Positions 24,642 through 34,909 of a DNA stretch of 64,000 nt are shown piece after piece. The stretch is from Herbidospora daliensis. Lineage in GTDB: Bacteria; Actinomycetota; Actinomycetes; Streptosporangiales; Streptosporangiaceae. The DNA lies in assembly GCF_001570585.1 (NCBI RefSeq), contig NZ_BBXF01000009.1, forward strand, positions 1-64,000, written 5' to 3'. Made by a program: the position numbers and the translations under genes. The number at the start of each line of letters is the position of its first letter. The stretch's first letter is position 1. The notes beneath the pieces were generated by a model, which did not search any database, had not been told where the DNA came from, and saw only the letters and a program-made list of their open reading frames with translations.

Positions 24642-26072
24642 ATGAGCGTTGCCATGCCTTTCTGGATCGCCGGCCGTCCCGCGAAGGGAGAGGCCGAGCT
24701 GATCGTCACCAACTCCCACGACGGCCGGACCGTCGGGGTGACCTCCTTCGCGACCCCCGATCAGGTGGAGGAGGCGGTGGCCGCCGCCCACGCGGTGGCG
24801 CGTCAGGCCGCGGCGCTGCCGATCCACGTCAGGGCCGAGGCGCTCGCCCACGTGTCGCGGCGCATCGCCGAGCGGGCCGACGAACTGGCCCGGCTGATCA
24901 GCGGTGAGAACGGCAAGCCGATGTTCTGGGCCAGGGGAGAGGTGAACCGGGCCGTCTCCACCTTCCGCTTCGCCGCCGAGGAGACCCGCCGGTTCAGCGG
25001 CGAGGTGGTCCGCCTCGACACCGAGGCCGCCGCCGCGGGCCGCATGGCCTACGTCTCCCGGGTGCCGCGCGGGCCCGTGCTGGCGATCTCGCCCTTCAAC
25101 TTCCCGCTCAACCTGGTCGCCCACAAGGTCGCCCCGGCCATCGCGGTCGGCGCGCCGGTGATCGTCAAGCCGGCCCCCAAGACGCCGCTGTCGGCGCTGG
25201 TGCTGGGCGAGATCCTGGCCGAGACCGACCTGCCCGAGGGCGTGTTCTCGGTTCTCACGGTGCCCAACGACCGGGCCGCCGCGCTGGTCGACGACCCGCG
25301 CCTGCCGGTGGTGTCCTTCACCGGCTCCACCCCGGTCGGGTACGCGATCATGGACCAGGTGCCCCGCAAGCACGTCACCCTCGAACTCGGCGGCAACGCG
25401 GCGGCCGTGGTGCTCGCCGACGCCGACCTCGACTGGGCCGCCACCCGGATCGCGCTGTTCTCCAACTACCAGGCCGGGCAGAGCTGCATCGCCGTCCAGC
25501 GGGTGATCGTCGACGAACTGGTCGCCGACGCCTTCGAGGGCAAGCTCGTCGAGGCCGTGAACGCCCTGGTCACCGGCGACCCCGCCGACGAGAAGACCCA
25601 GGTCGGGCCGCTGGTCTCGGTGGAGGCCGCCGAACGTGTCCAGGCGTGGGTCGACGAGGCGGTCGCGGCCGGCGCCAAGGTGCTGGCCGGCGGCACCCGC
25701 GACGGCGCGACCTACGCCCCGACCGTGCTCGCCAACGTGCGCAAGGACGCCAAGGTGGTCTGCGAGGAGGTCTTCGGGCCGGTCCTGGTCGTCCAGCGCG
25801 TCAACGGGCCCGACGCGGCCTTCGCCGAGGTCAACGACTCGGCGTACGGCCTGCAGGCCGGCGTGTTCACCCGCAGCCTCGACCTGGCGTTCCGGGCCAA
25901 CCGGGAGCTGGAGGTGGGCGGCGTGATCATCGGCGACGTGCCCTCCTACCGGGCCGACCAGATGCCCTACGGCGGCGTGAAGGACTCCGGCGTCGGCCGT
26001 GAGGGCCTGCGGTCGGCAATGAACGACTACAGCTACGAGAAGGTGATGGTCCTTACGGGCTTGACGCTCTGA
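24642..26072 (+). CDS. NAD(P)+-dependent aldehyde dehydrogenase
   Basis: A 476-aa ALDH-superfamily enzyme oxidising an aldehyde to an acid. It has catalytic Cys282 in NYQAGQSCIAVQR, general-base Glu248 in VTLELGGN, SFTGSTPVG of the Rossmann fold and ISPFNFPLNL near the substrate site. This is a classic hydrolytic ALDH, unlike the CoA-acylating enzyme at 13544. Lying 2.3 kb beyond gabT it could serve as succinate-semialdehyde dehydrogenase, but lactaldehyde, phosphonoacetaldehyde or other aldehydes are equally compatible. It is divergent from a TetR gene that probably regulates it. Confidence 0.88.
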   Translation: MSVAMPFWIAGRPAKGEAELIVTNSHDGRTVGVTSFATPDQVEEAVAAAHAVARQAAALPIHVRAEALAHVSRRIAERADELARLISGENGKPMFWARGEVNRAVSTFRFAAEETRRFSGEVVRLDTEAAAAGRMAYVSRVPRGPVLAISPFNFPLNLVAHKVAPAIAVGAPVIVKPAPKTPLSALVLGEILAETDLPEGVFSVLTVPNDRAAALVDDPRLPVVSFTGSTPVGYAIMDQVPRKHVTLELGGNAAAVVLADADLDWAATRIALFSNYQAGQSCIAVQRVIVDELVADAFEGKLVEAVNALVTGDPADEKTQVGPLVSVEAAERVQAWVDEAVAAGAKVLAGGTRDGATYAPTVLANVRKDAKVVCEEVFGPVLVVQRVNGPDAAFAEVNDSAYGLQAGVFTRSLDLAFRANRELEVGGVIIGDVPSYRADQMPYGGVKDSGVGREGLRSAMNDYSYEKVMVLTGLTL

Positions 26073-26138
26073 CGAATTTTGGGTGACAAAAACGGGCATA
26101 GGGGATTGGGTCTCCCTGATTAGGTAAAGGCTTCGGCC

Positions 26139-27062
26139 ATGAAGGCGGACGATGTCGTGGACCTCCTGGGCCGCACCCCGGGACTGTGGGTCAATGACGA
26201 AGACGGCGACGACGATCCGGTGCTGCTGCGTTCCGACGGCAGCCCGGTGGACACCTGGCGTGAGCACTACCCCTACAACCAGCGTCTCGAGCGCCCCAGC
26301 TACGAGCGCGACAAGCGGCTGCTCCAGATCGAGCTGCTGAAGCTGCAGTACTGGCTGAAGGACACCGGCGGCCGCCTGGTCATCCTGTTCGAGGGCCGCG
26401 ACGCGGCCGGCAAGGGCGGCACGATCAAGCGCTTCATGGAGCACCTGAACCCCCGTGGCGCCACCGTGGTCGCGCTGGAGAAGCCCAGCGAGCGCGAACG
26501 CACCTCGTGGTACTTCCAGCGCTACATCAACCACATGCCGGCCGCCGGCGAGATCGTGCTGTTCGACCGGTCGTGGTACAACCGCGCCGGCGTCGAACGG
26601 GTCATGGGCTTCTGCACCGACGAGCAGTACGAGGAGTTCATGGTCCAGGCCCCGATGGTCGAGAAGCTTCTCGTCCGCGACGGGATCAAGCTGGTCAAAC
26701 TCTGGTTCTCGGTGTCCCGCGCCGAGCAGCGCACCCGGTTCGTGATCAGGCAGGTCGACCCGGTACGCCAGTGGAAGCTCTCCCCGATGGACATCGCCTC
26801 CCTCGACAAGTGGGACGAGTACACCCAGGCCAAGGAGCGCATGTTCGTCAGCACCGACACCGACGAGGCCCCCTGGACGGTCATCAAGTCGAACGACAAG
26901 AAGCGCGGCCGGGTCGAGGCGATGCGCCACGTGCTGAGCCTGTTCGACTACGACGACAAGGACACCACGATCGTCGGCACCCCCGACCCCCTGATCGTCA
27001 GGCAGGCCGCCGACATCGTCGACGAGGACCTGTCGGACGACACGAACGAGTTCAGCCTCTAG
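26139..27062 (+). CDS. ppk2: Polyphosphate kinase 2
   Basis: A 307-aa cytosolic P-loop kinase of the PPK2 family that transfers phosphate between polyphosphate and nucleotides. It contains the Walker-A-like GRDAAGKGG (Lys92), the lid/Walker-B elements FDRSWYNRAGVERVMGF (~142-158) and the conserved EKPSERERTSWYFQRY. Length and single-domain layout fit a class I PPK2 (NDP to NTP), though class cannot be settled by eye. An AAAGG motif lies ~10 nt upstream. Its TAG stop and the stop of the convergent protease share the palindrome CTAG (27059-27062). Confidence 0.93.
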   Translation: MKADDVVDLLGRTPGLWVNDEDGDDDPVLLRSDGSPVDTWREHYPYNQRLERPSYERDKRLLQIELLKLQYWLKDTGGRLVILFEGRDAAGKGGTIKRFMEHLNPRGATVVALEKPSERERTSWYFQRYINHMPAAGEIVLFDRSWYNRAGVERVMGFCTDEQYEEFMVQAPMVEKLLVRDGIKLVKLWFSVSRAEQRTRFVIRQVDPVRQWKLSPMDIASLDKWDEYTQAKERMFVSTDTDEAPWTVIKSNDKKRGRVEAMRHVLSLFDYDDKDTTIVGTPDPLIVRQAADIVDEDLSDDTNEFSL

Positions 27063-27985
27063 GCCTTCTCGGCCATGTCGAACACCTGCTTGGCGGCGCT
27101 GCCGAAGTAGGGGCCGTACATCATCGAGTTGTCGTCGCTGTACTTGAAGCTGCTGACCGATGTCACCGTGCCGCGTCCCGTGGCCGCGTCGAAGCCGGTC
27201 AGCCACGGGCCGCCGCTCGCCCCCGCCGTCAGGTCACACCGGAGCCCCTGGTCGTGGGTCTGGCTGTGGGGGTCGGGCCGGGCCGACCCGGCGCAGTACA
27301 TGAGGCGCTCGCCGTCGTAGGGCGGGTCGGCCGGGTAGCCGAATCCGTGGGTCTGCTGGCCGCGCTTCACCCCGAAGCCGATCTCCAGGGCGCCCGCGGC
27401 GTCGTTGACGTGCCGGCCCAGCTGGGGGTTGAGGGCGACCATGCCCACGTCGTAGCTGTCGTCGGCGGCCCGTGACCAGGGCCCGGCGACGAACATGCGG
27501 CGGGCCGAGAACGTGCCCAGCGGGCGGGCGCCCTCGTCGTAGCCGGGCACGAACACCCAGTTGCGGGCCCACGCGCCGGTGCCGTCCTTGACGCAGTGGC
27601 CCGCGGTGACCACGACGTCGCGGTTGGCCGACCGGACCGACCCGGCCGAGCAGACGAAGTCGACGCCGTCCATGGTCAGGAAGACCCGGCCGGCGGCCCG
27701 CCCCACCAGGCCACCGGACTGCCACCGCGCCGAGGACACCGGCGCCCGCCGGGCCTGGCGCGTCTTCGCCGGGGCCGCCTGGCGTTTCCGCTTCGGCCCG
27801 AGGTTCTCGGAGAGCTGCCGCACCACTTCCAGCAGCCCGATGGGCAGGGCCTTCGCCATGCGCTCCGGCGTCCAGTAGCCGGCCGGCGCGGCCGCGGCCC
27901 AGTGGTGGACGACGTCGGGCGGCGGCACGGCGGCCGGGTTCAGCGAGGCGAGGACGAGCGTCAGCGCGGTCAGGACGGGGGTCAT
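27059..27985 (-). CDS. Secreted trypsin-like (V8/glutamyl endopeptidase-type) serine protease
   Basis: A 308-aa exported protease: an N-terminal signal segment (residues 1-20), a basic propeptide-like stretch with KRKRQ around 65, then a chymotrypsin-fold domain. Catalytic triad candidates are His130 (VTAGHC), Asp179 (DDSYDVGMVAL) and Ser257 (TAGASGGPW). The Cys-containing loops (C112/C131) fit a disulphide. The neighbouring gene encodes a paralogue with the same order of motifs, so the pair arose by duplication. Extracellular protein degradation is likely; specificity is unknown. Confidence 0.87.
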   Translation of the reverse strand: MTPVLTALTLVLASLNPAAVPPPDVVHHWAAAAPAGYWTPERMAKALPIGLLEVVRQLSENLGPKRKRQAAPAKTRQARRAPVSSARWQSGGLVGRAAGRVFLTMDGVDFVCSAGSVRSANRDVVVTAGHCVKDGTGAWARNWVFVPGYDEGARPLGTFSARRMFVAGPWSRAADDSYDVGMVALNPQLGRHVNDAAGALEIGFGVKRGQQTHGFGYPADPPYDGERLMYCAGSARPDPHSQTHDQGLRCDLTAGASGGPWLTGFDAATGRGTVTSVSSFKYSDDNSMMYGPYFGSAAKQVFDMAEKA

Positions 27986-28036
27986 GGCCCCAGATTGTGG
28001 ACCACTATCCGTGTTCGTATGACTACTTTTGGTAAA

Positions 28037-29050
28037 TCAGGTGAGCGAGGTGCGCTGGGCGGCGTTGTAAAGCGCCTGGGCCTCGCCGCCGAAGTAGGGA
28101 CCGAACATCCAGAAGCTGGCGAAGTTGTACTTGAAGCTGTTCACCGAGTTCAGCATGCCCGCGCCGGTCTTCTCGTTGAAGTTCGAGAACCAGGGCCCGC
28201 CCGACGAGCCGCCGGTCATGTCGCAGTTCAGGCCGAGGTCGTCCGACAGCAGGAAGTCGTCGAAGACCCGCCCGCTGCAGTAGGTCAGCTTCGAGCCGTT
28301 GTACGGCGCGGCGGCGGGGAAGCCGAAGGCGTACATCTGGCGGCCGCGCGGCTGGTTGAAGGCGATGCCCTGGCCGCCGACCACGTCGGTCAGGTACTCC
28401 CCGTCGAGCGGGGCCACCACGGCCGCCGCGAGGTCGTGGTTCATGTCCTCGCTGCGGCTCCACTGCGGCGTGGTCAGCAGGTCGGTGGCGACCCAGGTGC
28501 CGAAGGGGCGCTCGCCGCTGTCGTAGCCCGGCACGAACACCCAGTTCTTGTGGAACGCTCCACCGAGGCGCACGCAGTGCCCGGCGGTGATGACGACGCT
28601 CTTGTTGGCGCTCGTCACGGCGTTGCCCGAGCAGGAGGCGTTGCGCCCGGCCCCGGAGCCCGCGGCGACGGTGAAGAAGACCCGGCCCGTGGTCTTCACC
28701 ACGGCGCCGCCGCCGTTCCAGGGGGCGCCGTCGGAGGTGGCCGAGGCGGCGGCGGGCTGCCCGGCGGCGGCGTCGGCGGTGAGGGTGGGCTTGACCGAGG
28801 CGGGCTTGGCGTCGGGCAGGTCGAGGAAGGCGGCCGCGCCGCTGGCGAACCGCTGGGCGCTGGCCGCCGGGGCGTCGAGCGGCTTGGCGGCCTCCATCTT
28901 GGCCTCGGTCCAGAAGTTCTCCACCGCGCGCTGCTCGCTCTTGGTGTCGGCGGCCGCCACGGCCACCGGCTTGGGCTCCGCGCCCTGGGCGACCGCGGCG
29001 GGCAACAGCGCGGCCACGATCGGGACGGTGACTAAGGGGGCCAATCGCAT
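28037..29050 (-). CDS. Secreted trypsin-like serine protease (paralogue)
   Basis: A 337-aa protein with an N-terminal signal peptide (MRLAPLVTVPIVAALLPAAVAQG), an Ala/Pro-rich propeptide to ~residue 110, and a chymotrypsin-fold domain. It has His158 (VITAGHC), Asp206 (NHDLAAAVV) and Ser283 (GGSSGGPW). NWVFVPGYDSGERPFGTW and NSFKYN…WMFGPYFG are shared almost word for word with the downstream protease. About 50 bp separate the two genes on the same strand, so they may be co-transcribed or sit on independent promoters. It probably acts on proteins outside the cell. Confidence 0.88.
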   Translation of the reverse strand: MRLAPLVTVPIVAALLPAAVAQGAEPKPVAVAAADTKSEQRAVENFWTEAKMEAAKPLDAPAASAQRFASGAAAFLDLPDAKPASVKPTLTADAAAGQPAAASATSDGAPWNGGGAVVKTTGRVFFTVAAGSGAGRNASCSGNAVTSANKSVVITAGHCVRLGGAFHKNWVFVPGYDSGERPFGTWVATDLLTTPQWSRSEDMNHDLAAAVVAPLDGEYLTDVVGGQGIAFNQPRGRQMYAFGFPAAAPYNGSKLTYCSGRVFDDFLLSDDLGLNCDMTGGSSGGPWFSNFNEKTGAGMLNSVNSFKYNFASFWMFGPYFGGEAQALYNAAQRTSLT

Positions 29051-29207
29051 GCGTACCTCCGTTATCGGATGTCCTGACGCGCGAAATTAGCGACCCCGGT
29101 GTCCTGCTTTCTCCTTTATGTACATATGGATATAGCGGGATACGGGCATAGATTGCCTGGAATAACCCGAGGCTCAGGCGTACCGGGACGTGGCGCACAA
29201 TGGTGCG

Positions 29208-30386
29208 GTGAACCGACCGGAAATCCCCTCACGTTCGATCACGGTGCTCGGCTCGACCGGCTCGATCGGCACCCAGGCTCTCGACGTCATCGCCCGCAAC
29301 GGGTTCCGGGTGGCCGGGCTGGCCGCCGGCGGGGGCCGTCCCGACCTGCTGGCGCGACAGGCCGCCGAGTTCGGCGTCCCGTCCGTCGCCGTGGCCGACC
29401 CGGCGGCGCTGCCCGCGCTCCGCGAGGCGCTGAGCGCACGGGGGGCCGCGCCCGAACTGCTGGCAGGCCCCGAAGGGGTGGCCGAGCTGGCCTCCCGGCC
29501 CTGCGACATCGTGCTCAACGGGATCACCGGCGCGCTGGGGCTGACCTCCACCCTGGAGACCCTCAAGGCGGGCACCGCCCTCGCGCTGGCCAACAAGGAG
29601 TCGCTGATCATCGGCGGTCCGCTGGTCAAGCGGCTGGCCGCGCCGGGGCAGATCCTGCCGGTCGACTCCGAGCACTCGGCGCTGGCGCAGTGCCTGTGGG
29701 CGTCCGGTCCCGGCGGTTACCGGCCGGAGGCGGTGCGCAAGCTGATCGTCACCGCGAGCGGCGGGCCGTTCCGGGGGCGGCGGCGGGCCGACCTGGCCGA
29801 CGTGACGCCCGAGATGGCGCTCAACCACCCGACCTGGAACATGGGCCCGGTCATCACGATCAACTCGGCGACCTTGGTCAACAAGGGCCTTGAGGTCATC
29901 GAAGCGCATCTGCTCTACGACATCGGGTTCGACCGGATCGAGGTGGTCGTCCACCCGCAGTCGGTGATCCACTCGATGGTCGAGTTCGTCGACGGGTCGA
30001 CGGTCGCGCAGGCCAGCCCGCCCGACATGCGGCTGCCGATCGCGCTCGCGCTCAGCCACCCCGGCCGCTTCCCCGGCGTGTCGTCGCCGGTTGACTGGAC
30101 CCGCGCCAACACCTGGACCTTCGAGCCGCTCGACGTCGAGGCGTTCCCGTCGGTGCCGCTGGCCCGCCACGTGGGGGAACAGGGCGGCACCGCGCCCGCG
30201 GTCTACAACGCGGCCAACGAGGTGTGCGTCGAGGCGTTCATGAAGGGCGCGCTGCCGTTCCTGGCGATCGTCGACACCGTGGCCGAGGTGGTCGAGGAGC
30301 ACGAGGTCGGCCGGGCCGAGTCGATCGAGGAGGTCCTGGCGGCCGACGCCTGGGCCCGCGCGCGGGCGGCCGAACTGACCGCTTAG
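29208..30386 (+). CDS. dxr: 1-deoxy-D-xylulose 5-phosphate reductoisomerase
   Basis: NADPH-dependent enzyme of the MEP isoprenoid pathway converting DXP to 2-C-methyl-D-erythritol 4-phosphate; the target of fosmidomycin. The 392-aa frame has the Rossmann motif [24 protein letters not shown], the metal-site PVDSEHSA with Asp/Glu ligands, ASGGPFR and NHPTWNMGP…[16 protein letters not shown] 29208 gives the usual short N-terminus; GTG 29190 would add 6 residues. A possible -10 (TAGATT) lies at ~29149. In many actinobacteria dxr is followed by a site-2 protease and ispG, but here the next gene is an opposite-strand polysaccharide monooxygenase. Confidence 0.95.
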   Translation: MNRPEIPSRSITVLGSTGSIGTQALDVIARNGFRVAGLAAGGGRPDLLARQAAEFGVPSVAVADPAALPALREALSARGAAPELLAGPEGVAELASRPCDIVLNGITGALGLTSTLETLKAGTALALANKESLIIGGPLVKRLAAPGQILPVDSEHSALAQCLWASGPGGYRPEAVRKLIVTASGGPFRGRRRADLADVTPEMALNHPTWNMGPVITINSATLVNKGLEVIEAHLLYDIGFDRIEVVVHPQSVIHSMVEFVDGSTVAQASPPDMRLPIALALSHPGRFPGVSSPVDWTRANTWTFEPLDVEAFPSVPLARHVGEQGGTAPAVYNAANEVCVEAFMKGALPFLAIVDTVAEVVEEHEVGRAESIEEVLAADAWARARAAELTA

Positions 30387-30472
30387 ACGTCGCGGGCTTG
30401 GACGTCGCGGCGCCCGGCCCGCGCGGCCGGTCGGCGCCGGGTAGGCGGAGCCGTGACGGGAGAGGGCGTGAA

Positions 30473-30503
30473 AAGGCCCGGGGTGGTCAGAGCCCCGGGC
30501 CTT
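30473..30503. terminator. Bidirectional terminator between dxr and the LPMO gene
   Basis: AAGGCCCGGGG…CCCCGGGCCTT forms an 11-bp stem with a short loop. It is preceded by AAAA and followed by TTCTC, so both strands have a T-rich exit. It lies between two convergent genes. Confidence 0.85.
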
Positions 30504-30519
30504 CTCAGATCACATCAGG

Positions 30520-31659
30520 TCACGCTGCGGTGCAGGTGAGGGTCGGGATCGGGTTGGTGCCCGACTGGGAGGCGAGGAAGCCGAATGTGGCTGAGGCGTT
30601 CGCCGCCAGGTTGCGGTTGTAGCTCTCGGGCACGGCCGTCACCTGGCCGCCCGATGAGGTATGGGTCGCGCCCCACATCTGGCTGATGGTCTGGCCGTTG
30701 GCGAAGGTCCACCTGACCGTCCATCCCGAGATGGCGGCGTTGCCGGCCTTGACCGTCACCGAACCGTTGAAGGCCCCCGGCCAGAAGCTGGCGATCGAGT
30801 ACGTCGCCGTGCAGCCGCCGGTGCCGCCGCTGGGCGACGGGGTGGGGGTCGGCGTCGGGGTGGGCGTGGGCGTCGGGGTGGGCGTGGGGGTCGGCGTCGG
30901 CGTCGGGTTGGGCGACGGGCTGGAGGTGCCGCCGATGCCGGTCACCTGGCCGTTGCCGCCGTCGAAGACGACGTCGGAGCAGCCGTAGAACGTCTCGTTG
31001 CTGTCGGAGCGCTGCCACACCGAGTAGATGATGTGACGGCCGCTCTTGCCCGACGGCAGGTTGGCGTTCCAGTAGTAGTAGGCGTTCTCGTTGCCCGGGT
31101 TGCCGACGCTCGGCGGGTTGGTCGAGGAGTCGAACGGGGTCGACTCGAGGTCGCTCCAGGCGAGCGGGCGGGTCGGGCTCCACGAGTCCTTGGTGATGTA
31201 CAGGCGGAACGTGCCCGGGTGGGCGGCCCACTTGTTGTACCGCATCTGGATGTTGGCGCCCGAGGTCAGGTGCGTGACCGGCCAGTCGTTGCGGGCCAGG
31301 TCGAAGCCGCTGAAGTTGTAGACGACCGCCGCGCCGGAGCACAGGGAGCCGTCGGGGATGAACCCGGACATCCGGCCCGCGCCGTCGGAGCGGAGCGTCG
31401 CGAACCAGTTGTAGAGGGAGTTGGTGCCGCTCTGGGCGACGGCCGCGGCGCAGGCCGCGTTCTTGGGCTGGATGGCGCCGTTGCCGTTGAGGCCGTCCTT
31501 CCAGCACAGGTACGTACGACTGCCCGGCACCATCAGCGCACCGTGGGCCTGGGCGGGGCTGGAGACCAGCATGGTCACCGCCGTGGCCGCCAGCGCCACC
31601 ATCGCGGTGGTTATGGCGGTGATCCTGAATCTGAGCGTTCTACTACGTGGTTTGACCAC
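30520..31659 (-). CDS. Secreted AA10 lytic polysaccharide monooxygenase with CBM2
   Basis: A copper enzyme that oxidatively cleaves chitin or cellulose outside the cell. The GTG at 31659 has AAAGGGA 6 nt upstream, which decides the start over GTG 31674. A ~38-residue signal peptide ends in AQA, so the mature protein begins with His39 of HGALMVPGSR, the first ligand of the copper histidine brace; the second is His in WPVTHLTSGA. The AA10 domain (~39-240) is followed by a (PT)n linker of about 13 dipeptides and a C-terminal CBM2 (~280-379) with the aromatic residues W (SFWPGAF, ISGWTVRWTF). It lies inside the dxr-ispG interval on the opposite strand. Confidence 0.95.
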   Translation of the reverse strand: MVKPRSRTLRFRITAITTAMVALAATAVTMLVSSPAQAHGALMVPGSRTYLCWKDGLNGNGAIQPKNAACAAAVAQSGTNSLYNWFATLRSDGAGRMSGFIPDGSLCSGAAVVYNFSGFDLARNDWPVTHLTSGANIQMRYNKWAAHPGTFRLYITKDSWSPTRPLAWSDLESTPFDSSTNPPSVGNPGNENAYYYWNANLPSGKSGRHIIYSVWQRSDSNETFYGCSDVVFDGGNGQVTGIGGTSSPSPNPTPTPTPTPTPTPTPTPTPTPTPSPSGGTGGCTATYSIASFWPGAFNGSVTVKAGNAAISGWTVRWTFANGQTISQMWGATHTSSGGQVTAVPESYNRNLAANASATFGFLASQSGTNPIPTLTCTAA

Positions 31660-31929
31660 GGATGTCCCTTTCACCTGGCGATGGCTGCTGCCAGCCTCGT
31701 TATGGGGCGGCCAAACGCCGCACTGCTGCGGGAGCGCTCACGCGATTCGGAATGTAAATCGGGCTTTCCGGCCTGCCCAGGTCACAGGGGTCGTTCGCGG
31801 CTTTTGCCCAGGTCGGCGATGAATGATTCATCGGAAGCTGGGGCAGCGGGTGGGCGCGCGGGTTTGGCCGATCCGCCGCCTGCCTAGACTGATGGACGTC
31901 AAGGACGACTCTTAGCGCAAGGTGCTGAA

Positions 31930-33096
<1,167 letters not shown>

Positions 33097-33186
33097 TGAT
33101 TCGGTAATCCGCTTCGGCGACTCCGTGTGATCGCCCCGTCACTTGGGGGAAGCTGGCCTCTGTCGTGTGAGCAGAGGAGAGAGCGC

Positions 33187-34878
33187 GTGAAGCGAGTCGT
33201 CGGGGTGGTCTCCGGGGTCACCGTCCTGTCCGCCGGGCTGGTGGCAGGGGTGGTGGCGGAGCCCGAGGGGGCCGTTGCCGCCCAGGTCGTGCCCCCGCAG
33301 CGGATCGTGTGGGGGGCGTGCGCGACCCCCGGCCCCAAAGGCACTCCGCCCGCCACGCTGGCCGAGATCCTCAAGGAGCTGACCGGGAACGGCGGCGGCC
33401 TGGGCCAGGCGGTGCCGGCCCGGACCGCGGCCGGTCCCGAGTGCGCCAACGTCCGGGTGCCGCTCGACCCGGCGCAGCCCGCCGGGCAGCAGATCACCAT
33501 CGCGCTCAACCGCTTCAAGGGCAGCGCGCCCCGCGACGGCAACCACCTGGGGCCGCTGCTGGTCAACCCCGGCGGGCCGGGGGCCTCCGGGCTCGCGCTG
33601 GCCCGCCACGTCGCCGCCTCGCTGCCGGCCGACGTGGCCGCCCGCTACGACGTGATCGGCTTCGACCCGCGTGGCGTCGGGGCCAGCAAGCCCACGCTGA
33701 GCTGCGTCGACCCCAAGCGTTACTACGCGCCGCCGCGCGCCGACAACGTGCCGGCCGACGAGGCCGCCGAGCGGGTGCTGCTGGGCCGCGCCGAGACCTA
33801 CGCCGCCGCCTGCGGCAACCGGTTCGCGTGGATGTTGCCGTACATGACCACCGAGAACGCGGCCCGCGACGTCGAGGCGCTGCGCCGCGCCCTCGGCGAG
33901 GAGAAGATCAGCTGGCTGGGCTACTCCTACGGCACCTACCTGGGTTCGGTGTACGCCACCCTGTTCCCCGACCGGGTCCGCCGGATGGTGCTCGACAGCG
34001 TGGTCGACCCCACCAAGGTCTGGTACGACGCCAACCTCGACCAGAACGTCGCCTTCGACGAGCGCCACCGCGACTTCCTCGACTGGGTGGCCGACAACAA
34101 CGAGCTCTTCCGCCTCGGCGAGACCGAGGAGGACGTCTCCTTCGCCTGGTACGGCATGCGCAAGCGCCTGGCCGAACGCCCCGCCGGGGGCGTGGTCGGC
34201 CCGAGCGAGCTCGACGACACCTTTACCGTTGCCGGCTACACCGACGCGGTCTGGGCCAGCTTCGCCCGCGCCTTCTCCGACTACGTCCGCAAGGGCGACG
34301 TCACCGCCCTGGTGAACGCCTACCGCAAGCACGGCGAGAACGACGCCGCCGACGAGAACAACTACGCCGTCTACCTGGCCACCCAGTGCCGCGACGCCGC
34401 CTGGCCGCGCGACTGGGCCACCTGGCGCGCCGACGCCCGCCGCATCTACGCCCGCTCGCCGTTCATGACCTGGAGCAACACCGTCTACAACCTGCCCTGC
34501 GCCTTCTGGCCGCAGGCCGGGGGCACCCCGGTGGCCGTGGGCGGGAACCGGAGCTTCGCGCCGGTCCTGATCCTCCAGTCGCGCCGCGACGCCGCCACCC
34601 CGCTGCGGGGCGCGCTGACGGTCCGCGACCGGTTCCCGTCGGCCCGGATGATGCTGGTCGGGGGCGGCAACCACGGGGTCAGCTTCGGCGGCAACCCGTG
34701 CGTCGACCGGCAGGTGGCGGCCTACCTGAAGGACGGCGTGCTGCCCCAGCGCCGCCGCCCGGGGAGCGAGCCCGACCTCACCTGCCCGGCGCCGGGGGCG
34801 CGGACGGCCGCCCGGATGGCCTCCACGGGAGGCGATTCGACCCACGAGACGTTGACCCGACTCCTCCTCGGTCGCTGA
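33187..34878 (+). CDS. Secreted alpha/beta-hydrolase peptidase (tripeptidyl aminopeptidase-like, TAP C-terminal)
   Basis: GTG 33187, preceded by AGGAGAGAGCGC, gives a signal peptide (VKRVVGVVSGVTVLSAGLVAG). The 563-aa protein matches exported actinomycete SlpD/E/TAP peptidases. It has an oxyanion-loop LLVNPGGPGASG, a nucleophile Ser in WLGYSYGTYLGS, acid Asp in QSRRDAATPL and His in GGGNHGVSFG, with a TAP-like C-terminal cap. It would release short N-terminal peptides from proteins outside the membrane. Neighbouring secreted proteases at 27-29 kb suggest a shared role in extracellular protein turnover, though they are not one operon. Confidence 0.9.
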   Translation: MKRVVGVVSGVTVLSAGLVAGVVAEPEGAVAAQVVPPQRIVWGACATPGPKGTPPATLAEILKELTGNGGGLGQAVPARTAAGPECANVRVPLDPAQPAGQQITIALNRFKGSAPRDGNHLGPLLVNPGGPGASGLALARHVAASLPADVAARYDVIGFDPRGVGASKPTLSCVDPKRYYAPPRADNVPADEAAERVLLGRAETYAAACGNRFAWMLPYMTTENAARDVEALRRALGEEKISWLGYSYGTYLGSVYATLFPDRVRRMVLDSVVDPTKVWYDANLDQNVAFDERHRDFLDWVADNNELFRLGETEEDVSFAWYGMRKRLAERPAGGVVGPSELDDTFTVAGYTDAVWASFARAFSDYVRKGDVTALVNAYRKHGENDAADENNYAVYLATQCRDAAWPRDWATWRADARRIYARSPFMTWSNTVYNLPCAFWPQAGGTPVAVGGNRSFAPVLILQSRRDAATPLRGALTVRDRFPSARMMLVGGGNHGVSFGGNPCVDRQVAAYLKDGVLPQRRRPGSEPDLTCPAPGARTAARMASTGGDSTHETLTRLLLGR

Positions 34879-34897
34879 CCAATCGGGGGGTCTGGCG

Positions 34898-34903
34898 TAG
34901 GCT
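34898..34903 (+). promoter_or_regulatory. -10 element for leaderless GNAT gene
   Basis: TAGGCT lies 6 nt before GTG 34910, consistent with a leaderless transcript. No clear ribosome site fits the start. A -35 box is not convincing. Confidence 0.45.
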
Positions 34904-34909
34904 GGGCGG

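Noticed and set aside
24486-27206. 906-codon minus-strand frame across aldehyde dehydrogenase and ppk2
   Set aside because: Shadow of two well-supported plus-strand genes; composition is Arg/Gly/His-rich noise.
30838-30915. Microsatellite as an independent genetic element
   Set aside because: It is the (Pro-Thr)n linker of the LPMO, so the repetition is explained by the protein.
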